In this document: positions 1 to 8,034 of the stretch, piece after piece
Position numbering within the stretch: the first letter of the stretch is position 1
How the letters are laid out: each line of letters opens with the position of its first letter
NCBI RefSeq assembly: GCF_029392895.1
Contig: NZ_CP114200.1
Location: 3,069,001-3,133,000 of the forward strand
Reading direction: 5' to 3'
DNA: 64,000 nt
Source: Streptomyces sp. 71268
GTDB taxonomy: Bacteria > Actinomycetota > Actinomycetes > Streptomycetales > Streptomycetaceae
The notes under the pieces: model-generated
Told to the model about the DNA's origin: nothing
Database searches by the model: none
Seen by the model: the letters and a program-made list of their open reading frames with translations, nothing else
Program-made: the position numbers and the translations under genes

Positions 1-345
1 CGGCTCGGCCTCCGGCGTCAGAAACACCGTCATCGGCCACCCGCCGTGCCCGGTGGCGGCCTGCACCGCCTCCATGTACACGGCATCGATATCGGGCCGC
101 TCCTCCCGGTCCACCTTGACCGAGACGAAGTGCTCGTTGAGATAGGCGGCGACCGACTCGTCTTCGAAGGACTCGTGTGCCATGACGTGACACCAGTGAC
201 ACGCGGAATACCCGACCGACAGGAGCACGGGCACATCCCGCCGCCGCGCCTCCTCGAACGCCTCCGGCTGCCAGGGCCACCAGTGGACGGGGTTGTCAGC
301 GTGCTGAAGGAGATAAGGCGAGGTCACACCAGCCAGCCGGTTCAT
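1..345 (-). CDS. DUF255 / thioredoxin-fold protein (YyaL/Spata20-like), N-terminal part
   Basis: The first 115 codons of a gene that continues past the left window edge. It starts at the ATG at 345 ([16 protein letters not shown]...), the typical opening of the DUF255 family. The motif A-C-H-W-C-H (Cys49, Cys52) is the thioredoxin-like CxxC, followed by [19 protein letters not shown] and the [13 protein letters not shown] stretch that are hallmarks of the family. Full-length members are about 650-700 residues and carry a six-hairpin glycosidase-like domain after the thioredoxin fold, which cannot be seen here. The biochemical role of the family is not settled; a redox or chaperone role is inferred from the fold. 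It is divergent from the gene that begins at 767. Confidence 0.9.
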   Translation of the reverse strand, partial: MNRLAGVTSPYLLQHADNPVHWWPWQPEAFEEARRRDVPVLLSVGYSACHWCHVMAHESFEDESVAAYLNEHFVSVKVDREERPDIDAVYMEAVQAATGHGGWPMTVFLTPEAEP

Positions 346-766
346 GCGAGCCAGCCTCTCACAGGGCCCGCCGCAGACGAGGAGACCCGCTTGGCCGGTG
401 TGCGCCGATCCGCCGGTGCCCGGCGTGAGGCGGGAGTGGGGAGTTGGAGTCGGGCGTTCGACAGTCGGCCCCAGCCCGGGGCGTTGCCCCGGGACGGAAC
501 CCCGTGCACGCCCCAGCGGTTCGTCATGACGCCATCCTGCCCTGGATCTGACCGCGTCGAGAGTTATCCACAGCCCACGCCCGGCGGTTATCCACAGCCC
601 TCCCGCATCCGAGGAAGTCGCGGAACACTGGGCACATGCGCCGCGCCCACCGTGGCGGTGGCGTGCGGGTGCGTACGGGGAAGATCGCCAGGAACCGACC
701 CTGAGACGCGACACGTCACCGGTTACGGCACGAGGGAGCGCGCGAACGCTTCATAAGGGGGAACGC
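346..766. other. Divergent intergenic region with two DnaA-box-like nonamers
   Basis: This 420-base region separates the DUF255 gene (leftward) from the STAND/TPR ATPase gene (rightward). I see no convincing gene in it. It holds two copies of TTATCCACA described separately, and a purine-rich ribosome binding site (aaggggg at 754-760) for the ATPase gene. Promoters for both flanking genes should lie here, but no clear -35/-10 pair stands out. Confidence 0.5.
564..596 (+). promoter_or_regulatory. Pair of perfect DnaA-box nonamers (TTATCCACA)
   Basis: TTATCCACA occurs at 564-572 and again at 588-596 in the same orientation, with starts 24 bases apart. Both match the bacterial DnaA box consensus exactly. 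There is no dnaA, dnaN or large box cluster nearby, so this is not the replication origin. It could titrate DnaA or regulate the divergent genes; that is inference. Confidence 0.5.
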
Positions 767-3700
767 ATGCCGAGCTCACAGGCCGTTCTGCGGCCCAGCC
801 ATCGGACCGAGGCCGAGCGACTGCTCGCCCGCGCGGTGGAGGAGGAGGTGCGTCGTTCGGGTGGCAGGACGGACGGAAGCGCGCTGCTCAGCCGGGCCAA
901 GGCCGCGCTGGAGGACATCGCGTCGGCCGCGGGAGAGGAGTACGCCGCCTATCTGCGCGCGCTGGATGACGCGACGGGTGATCAGGTCCCGCTGGCGGCC
1001 CGGCTCTCGCGGCGGAACCTGGGCACTCCGGCCCTGGTGACGGCGGTGGCCGCGGCGACCGCCTTCGGCGCCGACCTCGGGTACGGCGCGTCGGCCGGGG
1101 CCGCCCTGAGCGTGGGGCTCTCCGTGGCGGCGGCCGGCTCCGCGGCCACCGTCGTCAAGCTGACCGCCGGCCACTGGCCCGCGTCGCACCGCCGCGCCGC
1201 GCTGCACAGCCAGCCGGGCGGGCCCGAGCAACTGCGGTTGCAGTGGCTGACGGCGCTCGAAGTGCGAGGCATCCGCCCCTTCCTCGACCAACACCGCATG
1301 ACGACCGCCGTGGCGCGCGGCAACGGCCACGCCGGCCCGAACGGCACGGCGCGGCGGCAGGCCGCCACGCCGCTCGCCTCCGGGGCCCGGGCGCCTCAAC
1401 TGCGGGGCGCCGACCGCAGCGCGGCGGCCCGCCGGCGCAGCGTGCTGGAGCAGTCCTTCCAGCACCTGCCGAAGACGAGCGACGTGTTCGTCGGGCGCCG
1501 GGCGCAGCTCACCCAGATCGCGCAGTGGGTCCACCAGGCCCGCGCGAACACGGAGACCAGGCCGACCGTGGTGCTGTTGCACGGCCCGCCCGGCTCGGGC
1601 CGCACGGCGCTGGCCGTCCAGGCCGTGCACCAGTTGCGCGACCAGTTCCGCGGCGCGTGCGTGGTGGACCTGCGCGGCGGCGGCGCCACGGCGTCCGACG
1701 CGGCGAGCGGGCCGCCGCTGGCCACCAGGGACGCCCTGCTGCACCTGCTCAACCGCCTCGGCGCGCCCCGCGACCAGCTCCTCTTCCGTGAGCGCCCCAC
1801 CCACGAGCAGCACCTGAAGCGGCTGACGGAGCTGTACCAGCAGCACCTGACCGCCGTCCCGGTCACCATCGTCCTGGACGACGCGTCCGACGCCGAGCAG
1901 GTGCGCACACTCATCCCCGAGCGCTCCGACAGCCTGGTCCTCGTCACCTCGCGGGCCCCGCTCGACCTCCCGTCCGACCTGCCGGCCTGGGTGCACCAGC
2001 TCCCCGTGGGGCCGCTGGAGACGGCGGCGGCCGAGGAGTTGCTGCGGGCCTCGGCCGAGCAGGCGGCCGGCGCCGGGTCCGACGGCGGCGCCGGCCCGTA
2101 TGACGCGCTGACCGCTGACCGTCTGACGGAGCTGTGCGGGGGGCTCCCGCTCGCCCTGACCGTCGCGGGCTCGGCCCTGGCCTCACGCACGCCCGACGCG
2201 CTCGTCAGCGAGTTGACCGCGGCCGAGCCACCGGGCCCGGAGAGGCCGGACCCCGAGGAGTCGAGCCCCGCGACGTCGGCCCCCGTGGAGCGCGTGCTGT
2301 GCGTGCGATACGCCGACCAGGTGGACGACGCCCGCCGGCTGCTGCGCCGGCTGGCGCTGGCCGGCCGGGCGAGCCTGGGCACGGCGGCCGCGGCGGCGCT
2401 GCTCGGAACCGACGACCGCACGGCGGGCAGGCACCTGGAGGCCCTGGGCCGGTCCGGCCTCATCCAGTACGCGCGCGGCAGCCGCTACAGGCTGCACGAC
2501 CAGGTGCGCGCCTTCGCCCACGCGCGGCTGCTCGCGGAGGAGGAGCCGGCCGACCGGAGCGCCGCGCAGGAGCGGTTGATCCGCAGCTACGCGGAGTTGG
2601 CCGACTCGGTGATCCGTCTGGTCGACGGCAACACCTCCACCCGCGCCGACCACGCCTTCACCACGGGTGCGGCGGCGGGGCACGGCTTCCGGTCGCTGGA
2701 CGCCGCGCTGCGCTGGCTGGACGACGAGTCCAGCTCGATCACGGCCGCGCTGCGGCAGATCGACGAGGGCGTGGACCAGGCGGCGGTGCTGCATCTGTTG
2801 GGCGCGCTGTGCGACTACTGCCTGCTGCGCGGCGACCTCTACCGGCTCGGCGAGTTGAGCGAGCTGTCGAACGCGGCCAACCAGGGGCTGCTCGTACGGT
2901 CCGTGCAGTGGCGTACGGGTGTGGCCGCGCGGCAGTTGGGCGAGTTGGACAAGGCGCGTACGACGCTGTCCTCGGTGGTCAACCTCTACTTCGAGGCGCA
3001 CCACCCGGCCGGCGCCGCCCGCGCCCTGCGCGACCTGGGCATCACCCTGCAACAGCAGGGCAACCTGCCGGAGGCGGCGGCGAAGCTGCACGAGGCGCTG
3101 GAGCTCCAGGCGGGTGAGGAGTTGCGCGCGGACCGCGCGTGGACGCTACACGCCCTCGCGGCGGTCGAGCGCGACCGGGCCCGCCTGGCCCAGGCCCACG
3201 AACTCCTCCGCGAGGCGCTTGAGCTGCACCGCGAGGGGGAGAGCGTGCACGGCCAGGCGTGGGCCCACTTCCAGCTCGGTCAGGTCTTCCTGCGGATGGG
3301 CGGCGTCGCGGACGCCGAGCGCGAGCTGCGCCAGGCCCTCGCCGCGTACGGGCGCACGCACGACGCCCGGGGCGAGGCGTGGGCGCTCACCCAGCTCGCC
3401 AGGGCCCGGCTGGTCGACCACGACCCCGGGGCCGCCGTCGACCAGCTCCGCCAGGCCCTGGCCCGGCACCGGGAGAGCGAGGACGCGCGGGGCGAGGCGT
3501 GGACCCTGTACTACCTGGGCCAGGCCCTTGAGGAGCGCGGCGACCAGGACGCCGCGCTGCGCGACCTGGAGCGGGCCAGGAACATGTTCAGCCGGATGCG
3601 TGACGTGTACGGGCTGGCGTGTGCCCGGCACCACTCGGCGCGGGTCACCCGCGACCTGCGGGCCGCGCAGACCGGCTCGCTGCGCAACAGCGGATTCGCC

Positions 3701-4177
3701 CGCCAGCTCCTCCAGGACGCCCGTCAGGACTTCCACCGGGTGGGCGTGCCGCACGGTGAGGCGTGGTCGTGCGTGGAGCTCGCGGTGATCGACGCCGGCA
3801 ACGGCAAGGCGCGGCAGGCCCTGGAGCTGACGGACGAGGCGGCGCGGCTGTTCCAGGGGTACGGGGACCGGCGCGGGGAGAGCTGGGCGAGGTTCCTGCG
3901 CTGCACGCTGCTGCCGTTCGCCTCGGCGGGCGGCTCCGTGATCGGGGTGGCCGTCGCCCAGGAGGAGCTGGCCGGGCTGTTGACGGAGCTGCGGGCGGCG
4001 GACTGGGCGTGCGATCCCTCGCTTGAGGACTACGCCGAGGCGTTCGCCCTGGTCCTGGAGCGGGGCGTGGAGCCCGAGAACGGGTGGCAGGCGTGGCGGC
4101 TGGGCATGGTGCCGAGCCGGTACGCCCGGGAGGTCATGGCCGTGCTCCCACGCCGAATACAGCCGAGCGCCGCGTAG
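767..4177 (+). CDS. STAND-type NB-ARC ATPase with TPR repeats
   Basis: A 1136-residue predicted signalling ATPase. A small hydrophobic segment lies at residues 90-131 (Ala/Gly-rich, possibly one or two membrane passes). The NTPase core begins at about residue 240 with FVGRRAQL, carries a Walker A GPPGSGRT (273-280) and a Walker B-like VTIVLDD (366-372), and is followed by a winged-helix-like part and then many tetratricopeptide repeats from about residue 700 to 1000 (repeated GEAWALTQLA/GEAWTLYYLG units). The layout resembles AfsR/SARP and other STAND proteins, but there is no N-terminal SARP DNA-binding domain. The start at 767 is supported by an aaggggg ribosome binding site. Its partner and trigger cannot be read from sequence. 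Confidence 0.85.
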   Translation: MPSSQAVLRPSHRTEAERLLARAVEEEVRRSGGRTDGSALLSRAKAALEDIASAAGEEYAAYLRALDDATGDQVPLAARLSRRNLGTPALVTAVAAATAFGADLGYGASAGAALSVGLSVAAAGSAATVVKLTAGHWPASHRRAALHSQPGGPEQLRLQWLTALEVRGIRPFLDQHRMTTAVARGNGHAGPNGTARRQAATPLASGARAPQLRGADRSAAARRRSVLEQSFQHLPKTSDVFVGRRAQLTQIAQWVHQARANTETRPTVVLLHGPPGSGRTALAVQAVHQLRDQFRGACVVDLRGGGATASDAASGPPLATRDALLHLLNRLGAPRDQLLFRERPTHEQHLKRLTELYQQHLTAVPVTIVLDDASDAEQVRTLIPERSDSLVLVTSRAPLDLPSDLPAWVHQLPVGPLETAAAEELLRASAEQAAGAGSDGGAGPYDALTADRLTELCGGLPLALTVAGSALASRTPDALVSELTAAEPPGPERPDPEESSPATSAPVERVLCVRYADQVDDARRLLRRLALAGRASLGTAAAAALLGTDDRTAGRHLEALGRSGLIQYARGSRYRLHDQVRAFAHARLLAEEEPADRSAAQERLIRSYAELADSVIRLVDGNTSTRADHAFTTGAAAGHGFRSLDAALRWLDDESSSITAALRQIDEGVDQAAVLHLLGALCDYCLLRGDLYRLGELSELSNAANQGLLVRSVQWRTGVAARQLGELDKARTTLSSVVNLYFEAHHPAGAARALRDLGITLQQQGNLPEAAAKLHEALELQAGEELRADRAWTLHALAAVERDRARLAQAHELLREALELHREGESVHGQAWAHFQLGQVFLRMGGVADAERELRQALAAYGRTHDARGEAWALTQLARARLVDHDPGAAVDQLRQALARHRESEDARGEAWTLYYLGQALEERGDQDAALRDLERARNMFSRMRDVYGLACARHHSARVTRDLRAAQTGSLRNSGFARQLLQDARQDFHRVGVPHGEAWSCVELAVIDAGNGKARQALELTDEAARLFQGYGDRRGESWARFLRCTLLPFASAGGSVIGVAVAQEELAGLLTELRAADWACDPSLEDYAEAFALVLERGVEPENGWQAWRLGMVPSRYAREVMAVLPRRIQPSAA

Positions 4178-4235
4178 CGGTGCCCGTAGCCGTGGCCCGT
4201 GCCCGTAGCGGTGCCCGTAGCCGTGGCCCGTGGCC
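4174..4235. repeat. Two tandem 31-base repeats at the end of the STAND gene
   Basis: The unit beginning gtagcggtgcccgtag occupies 4174-4204 and is repeated at 4205-4235 with one mismatch. The first copy overlaps the stop codon (4175-4177) of the upstream gene. Within each unit the sequence is itself made of degenerate cccgtagc blocks. This is a simple tandem duplication with no visible coding role. Confidence 0.75.
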
Positions 4236-4344
4236 GTGGCCGACGACGGTGGGCGCGGACGGGCGGACGACGTGCCGCGCGTGGGTAGCCGCACGGGAGG
4301 CCGCGCGCGGGGCGGCGTGGGGGCGGGATGGGAGACGATCACGG

Positions 4345-4404
4345 GTGAGCGCGCCCGGGTTACCGCCGGGGGAACGGGGTTCCCCGCGGGGGTGGCGCGC
4401 TCAC
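4345..4404. terminator. Large inverted repeat between convergent genes
   Basis: GTGAGCGCGCC (4345-4355) is matched perfectly by GGCGCGCTCAC (4394-4404). The 38-base loop itself contains a smaller gggaac/gttccc inverted repeat. It lies between the ends of the rightward STAND gene and the leftward small membrane protein gene, so a bidirectional transcription stop is the simplest reading. No long T-run follows on either strand. Confidence 0.6.
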
Positions 4405-4414
4405 CGTGGGCCCG

Positions 4415-4663
4415 CTATCGACCCGTTGCCGCGCGTTCGCGCTGGTCAGAGCCCTGATCTCCGGCAGAAGGCGCTTCTTCGAAGTCGACCTTCTTCATGT
4501 GCTTGTTCATTGACTTCATGAGCATCCACACGGCAACGCCGATGACCGCGAAGACGATGAAGCCGAGGACGCCAGGGGTGACCTTGTTGTCATCCACTTC
4601 CTTGGCGAGCTCGAACACCGGAGACGCGTGGGTCAGGGCGAGGGTGCTAGTCGCGGTCATCAT
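4415..4663 (-). CDS. Small conserved membrane protein downstream of mca
   Basis: An 82-residue protein with one predicted membrane span (PGVLGFIVFAVIGVAVWMLM, roughly residues 30-49) preceded by a short acidic/lysine-rich segment and followed by a charged tail (MNKHMKKVDFEEAP). It starts only four bases after the mca stop codon, so the two are very probably one transcript. Small proteins of this shape beside mca are, as I recall, conserved among streptomycetes, but no function is known to me. The coding frame is convincing because of the membrane segment and the tight spacing. Confidence 0.8.
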   Translation of the reverse strand: MMTATSTLALTHASPVFELAKEVDDNKVTPGVLGFIVFAVIGVAVWMLMKSMNKHMKKVDFEEAPSAGDQGSDQRERAATGR

Positions 4664-4667
4664 GCTG

Positions 4668-5540
4668 TCAATTGTTGCGGATGCCCGCGAAGAGGTCGTC
4701 CTCGGGGAGGGATGTCGCCACCCGCGACTTCGCCAGCTCGTACTCCTCCGTGGGCCAGACCTCCTTCTGGATCTCCATCGGGACCCGGAACCAACCGCCG
4801 TCGGGGTCGATCTGGGTGCGGTGCGCGATCAGTGCCTTGTCGCGGATCTCGAAGAACTCGCCGCAGGGCACGTAGGTGGTCAGCTCGCGGTCGCGCTTCT
4901 GGAACTCCTTCCAGCGCTCCAGCCACTCCCCGTACGGCGACTCCAGGCCGCGTGCGAGGAGCGCCTCGTGCAGCGCGACGGTGCGCGGGCGGTTGAAGCC
5001 CTGGTTGTAGTAGAGCTTCAGCGGCTGCCAGGGCTCGCCGGCCTCCGGGTACCTGGAGGGGTCGCCAGCGGCGTCGAACGCCACCATGCTGATCTTGTGG
5101 GTCATGATGTGGTCGGGGTGCGGGTACCCGCCGTTCTCGTCGTAGGTGGTGATCACCTGCGGCTTGAACGAGCGGATGAGCTTCACCAGCGCGCCGGCCG
5201 CCTCGTCGACGTCCTGCACGGCGAAGCAGCCCTCGGGCAGCGGGGGCAGCGGGTCGCCCTCGGGCAGCCCGGAGTCCACGAAGCCCAGCCACTCCTGCTT
5301 GACGCCCAGGATCTCGCGCGCCTCGTCCATCTCCTTGGCGCGCACCTCGTGGATGTTCGCCTCGATGTAGGGGTCGCCCTGGAGTTTCGGGTTGAGGATG
5401 GAGCCTCGCTCACCACCAGTGCAGGTGGCGACCAGCACGTCCACCCCCTCGGACACGTACTTGGCCATGGTGGCCGCACCCTTGCTCGACTCGTCGTCGG
5501 GGTGAGCGTGAACGGCCATCAGTCGTAGCTGCTCAGTCAA
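4668..5540 (-). CDS. mca: Mycothiol S-conjugate amidase
   Basis: A 290-residue zinc hydrolase of the LmbE/MshB family. It cleaves mycothiol S-conjugates to glucosaminyl-inositol and a mercapturic acid, detoxifying electrophiles in actinobacteria. The metal-binding motif A-H-P-D-D-E is at residues 12-17 (His13, Asp16), with the second histidine motif HPDH at 141-144 (H141, H144). The remainder (CTGGERGSILNP, WLGFVDSGLP, YYNQGFNRPRT) matches Mca better than MshB, and the length is typical. It heads a short operon with the small membrane protein. A possible sigma-R-type promoter lies upstream at 5585-5610, fitting the known thiol-stress control of mca in Streptomyces. Confidence 0.95.
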   Translation of the reverse strand: MTEQLRLMAVHAHPDDESSKGAATMAKYVSEGVDVLVATCTGGERGSILNPKLQGDPYIEANIHEVRAKEMDEAREILGVKQEWLGFVDSGLPEGDPLPPLPEGCFAVQDVDEAAGALVKLIRSFKPQVITTYDENGGYPHPDHIMTHKISMVAFDAAGDPSRYPEAGEPWQPLKLYYNQGFNRPRTVALHEALLARGLESPYGEWLERWKEFQKRDRELTTYVPCGEFFEIRDKALIAHRTQIDPDGGWFRVPMEIQKEVWPTEEYELAKSRVATSLPEDDLFAGIRNN

Positions 5541-5584
5541 GACTCGATCCTCAGTCCTTGGTCAAAGAAGACGCCTCCTATAGT

Positions 5585-5610
5585 GACCCAAGCTGGGCTG
5601 GAATAATTCC
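5585..5610 (-). promoter_or_regulatory. Candidate sigma-R-like promoter for mca
   Basis: On the minus strand GGAAT (5606-5610) is followed, after exactly 18 bases, by GTC (5585-5587), close to the sigma-R pattern GGAAT-N18-GTT. The -35 element is half of a perfect palindrome GGAATAATTCC (5600-5610), so a copy also faces the DUF4307 gene, but no GTT lies 18-19 bases downstream on that strand. One mismatch in the -10 element keeps confidence moderate. Confidence 0.45.
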
Positions 5611-5647
5611 GAGTTTTCAACCAGCGGGCTGACCAGGAGGAATGATC

Positions 5648-6055
5648 ATGGCGACGGTGCGCGACGCCCGGCCGGACGAGCGCTACGGGCGCTCCGCTGA
5701 TGAGCGCGCGGATCGCAAGCTGAAGATCGTCGGTGCCGTGCTCGGGGCCGGCCTGTTGGGCGTGGTGGCCTGGGCCGGGTTCGGTTACGTGGCCGACCAG
5801 GAGGTCAGCGGACGGGTTATCGCCTTCAAGGCGGTCTCGGAGAACGCCATCGAGGTGCACCTGGAGGTGCGCAAGGACCGGGACAGCACGGGCGTGTGCA
5901 CCGTGCGCTCGCAGGCCGAGGACGGCTCCGAGGTCGGCCGCAAGGACTTCACGTTCGACCAGCGGCAGAAGCAGGTGGACGAGGTGGTCACGGTGCGTAC
6001 GACGAAGCGGGCGACCACGGCCACGGTGGTCGAGTGCAAGGCGTCCGACGGCTGA
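5648..6055 (+). CDS. DUF4307 membrane protein
   Basis: A 135-residue actinobacterial protein. The cytoplasmic N-terminus (ARPDERYGRSADERADRKLK) leads into one membrane helix (IVGAVLGAGLLGVVAWAGFGYV) and then an extracytoplasmic domain with two cysteines in the C-terminal half (GVCTVRSQ and VVECKASDG), as is typical of DUF4307. Two ATGs compete: the first, at 5642, leaves only two bases after the caggagg ribosome binding site, while the ATG at 5648 gives an 8-base gap, so I chose 5648. It is divergent from mca. No biochemical function is known for the family. Confidence 0.85.
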   Translation: MATVRDARPDERYGRSADERADRKLKIVGAVLGAGLLGVVAWAGFGYVADQEVSGRVIAFKAVSENAIEVHLEVRKDRDSTGVCTVRSQAEDGSEVGRKDFTFDQRQKQVDEVVTVRTTKRATTATVVECKASDG

Positions 6056-6454
6056 CCGGGACACCCGGGCGGCACGGCGGGTTCGCCGACCGCGTCGCCC
6101 ACGGAGGGCTCGTGGGCCCGGGCCTCACGTCGGCGCCGTACGACCCGTAGCCGGCCGGGACGGTCTCCGGACGGGCTCAGGGGCGCCGGGTGGCTCAGGG
6201 GTGCCGAGGTCGTGGCTCCGGCTCAGCGGGGTCGAGGGGTGTCGAGGGCCGTGGGGCGGGTCCGGCAGTGGGTCGGCCGGCCAGTAACACCCCGATCTAC
6301 CCCCTTTCTGACGTGTTTCCTACGCGTTCAGTCCCTTCCCTCCTCCCCGTTTCCGCGCGGAATTGTTAGGCTCGTGGTTTCGCCCACCTTTGAAGGCGCA
6401 CCCTTTGAAGGAGGGCGTTCATTTGTATTCCCCCAGCACCGACGAGGAGCACCT
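6056..6454. other. Intergenic region upstream of greA
   Basis: About 400 bases without a gene. It contains a direct repeat cctttgaagg at 6387-6396 and 6402-6411 (starts 15 bases apart) just upstream of greA, and a TAGGCT hexamer at 6367-6372 that could act as a -10 element, though no matching -35 is evident. The remainder is GC-rich with no feature I can name. Confidence 0.4.
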
Positions 6455-6952
6455 GTGACCCAGACCAGCGACAACGTCACCTGGCTGACCCAGGAGGCGT
6501 ACAACCAGCTCAAGGCCGAGCTGGAGTACCTGTCGGGTCCCGCACGTGTCGAGATCGCGAAGAAGATCGAGGCCGCCCGAGAAGAGGGTGACCTGCGGGA
6601 GAACGGTGGCTACCACGCCGCCAAGGAAGAGCAGGGCAAGCAGGAGCTCCGCGTACGCCAGCTCACGCAGCTCCTGCAGCACGCGAAGGTCGGCGAGGCC
6701 CCCGCGGACGACGGCGTGGTGGAGCCCGGCATGGTCGTCACCATCGCGTTCGACGGCGACCCCGACGACACGCTGACCTTCCTGATGGCCTCCCGCGAGT
6801 ACGCGAGCGCGGACATCGAGACGTACTCCCCGCAGTCCCCCCTCGGCACGGGCGTGACCGGCAAGAAGGTGGGCGACGAGGCGCAGTACGAGCTGCCCAA
6901 CGGTCGCACCGCGTCCGTGAAGATCCTCGCGGCCAAGCCCTACCAGGGCTGA
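6455..6952 (+). CDS. greA: Transcription elongation factor GreA
   Basis: A 165-residue GreA. It binds the RNA polymerase secondary channel and stimulates cleavage of backtracked transcripts. The N-terminal coiled coil carries the conserved acidic tip (EEGDLRENGGYHAAKEEQ, around residues 45-62), followed by the FKBP-like C-terminal domain with SPQSPLGTGVTGKKVGDEAQYELPNG. The frame is open further upstream, but the GTG at 6455 follows a gaggagc ribosome binding site (6444-6449) and gives the expected family length. A strong stem-loop lies downstream at 7064-7090. Confidence 0.95.
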   Translation: MTQTSDNVTWLTQEAYNQLKAELEYLSGPARVEIAKKIEAAREEGDLRENGGYHAAKEEQGKQELRVRQLTQLLQHAKVGEAPADDGVVEPGMVVTIAFDGDPDDTLTFLMASREYASADIETYSPQSPLGTGVTGKKVGDEAQYELPNGRTASVKILAAKPYQG

Positions 6953-7063
6953 GCCACCGCGACGGGCCCGCGTACCGGTAGCACCGGACCGGGCCCCGGG
7001 GACCACACGAGCGCCGCGGGCCCAACGTGTTCGAGCCGCCGCCCGCGGCAGCCCCGACGACGA

Positions 7064-7090
7064 AACCCCCGACGCCCGGCGTCGGGGGTT
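7064..7090. terminator. Bidirectional stem-loop terminator between greA and the ABC exporter
   Basis: A perfect 12-bp stem (7064-7075 pairing with 7079-7090) with a 3-base loop; the arms end in AA/TT outside a CCCCCGACGC core. It sits between the converging greA and ABC permease genes and could stop transcription from both sides. Confidence 0.75.
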
Positions 7091-7170
7091 CGGTCGTTCA
7101 CGGCCCGGTCGCGGCGCCCGGACACGGGCCCGGCGTCCGGGTGCGGCCCGGTGTCCGGACGCGGTCGGGG

Positions 7171-8034
7171 TCAGCTCGCGGCCGAGCGGTACTTGCGGAC
7201 CGCCAGGGTGCGGAAGACCGCGATGATCACGACCGACCACAGGACCGAGGCGAGCACCGGGTGCTCCATCGGCCAGGCGCCCGAGGGCAGCCCGTCCGGG
7301 TTGCCGAACAGTTGGCGGCAGGCGAGCACGGTGGCGCTGAACGGGTTCCAGTCCGCCACGTGCTGGAGGAACGTCGGCATGTTGCCGGTGGGCACGAACG
7401 CGTTCGAGATGAACGTCAGCGGAAAGAGCCAGATCAGGCCGCCGGAGGTGGCCGCCTCCGGGGTCCGTACGGACAGCCCGATCAGGGCGCCGATCCACGA
7501 GAAGGCGTACCCGAGGAGCAGCAGCAGCGCGATCGCGCCGACGGCCTTGGGGATGCCCTCGTGCGCCCGCCAGCCGATGATCAGCGCGACGACGACCAGC
7601 ACCACCACGGTGAGCGTGGTCTGTACGAGGTCGGCGAGGGTGCGTCCGGTCAGGACCGCGCCGCGCGACATCGGCAGCGAGCGGAACCGGTCCACGAGTC
7701 CCTTGTGCATGTCCTCCGCGATGCCGGCGCCCGCGCCCGCCGTGGCGAACGTCACCGTCTGCGCGAAGATGCCCGCCATCAGGTACTCGCGGTAGTCGGC
7801 GGCGTCGTTGCCGGGCTCACCCGGGACCGGGATGGCGCCGCCGAAGACGTACGCGAACAGCACCACGAACATGATCGGCTGGATGAGGCCGAAGAGGACG
7901 ATCTCGGGAATCCGGGTCATCCGGATCAGGTTGCGCTTGGCGATGACGAGGGAGTCGCGCACCGACTGGACGAGGCCGCCGCGGGCTGGTGGGGGCACCG
8001 CCTTGCGGACCGTGCTGGTGCTGGTGGTGCTCAC
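7171..8034 (-). CDS. ABC-2 type transporter permease (DrrB-like)
   Basis: A 287-residue ABC-2 membrane protein of the daunorubicin-resistance DrrB type. About six hydrophobic segments are visible, including PEIVLFGLIQPIMFVVLFAY near the N-terminus and the PLTFISNAFVPTGNMP motif typical of DrrB proteins. The GTG start at 8034 overlaps the stop of the ATPase gene by four bases (GTGA, 8031-8034), so the two are translationally coupled. The reading frame is open upstream of this point, but that part is a shadow of the ATPase gene. It should export a hydrophobic compound or lipid with the ATPase; the substrate is unknown. Confidence 0.9.
   Translation of the reverse strand: MSTTSTSTVRKAVPPPARGGLVQSVRDSLVIAKRNLIRMTRIPEIVLFGLIQPIMFVVLFAYVFGGAIPVPGEPGNDAADYREYLMAGIFAQTVTFATAGAGAGIAEDMHKGLVDRFRSLPMSRGAVLTGRTLADLVQTTLTVVVLVVVALIIGWRAHEGIPKAVGAIALLLLLGYAFSWIGALIGLSVRTPEAATSGGLIWLFPLTFISNAFVPTGNMPTFLQHVADWNPFSATVLACRQLFGNPDGLPSGAWPMEHPVLASVLWSVVIIAVFRTLAVRKYRSAAS

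Noticed and set aside
564..596. Possible replication origin
   Set aside because: Only two boxes, no AT-rich unwinding element and no dnaA/dnaN nearby.
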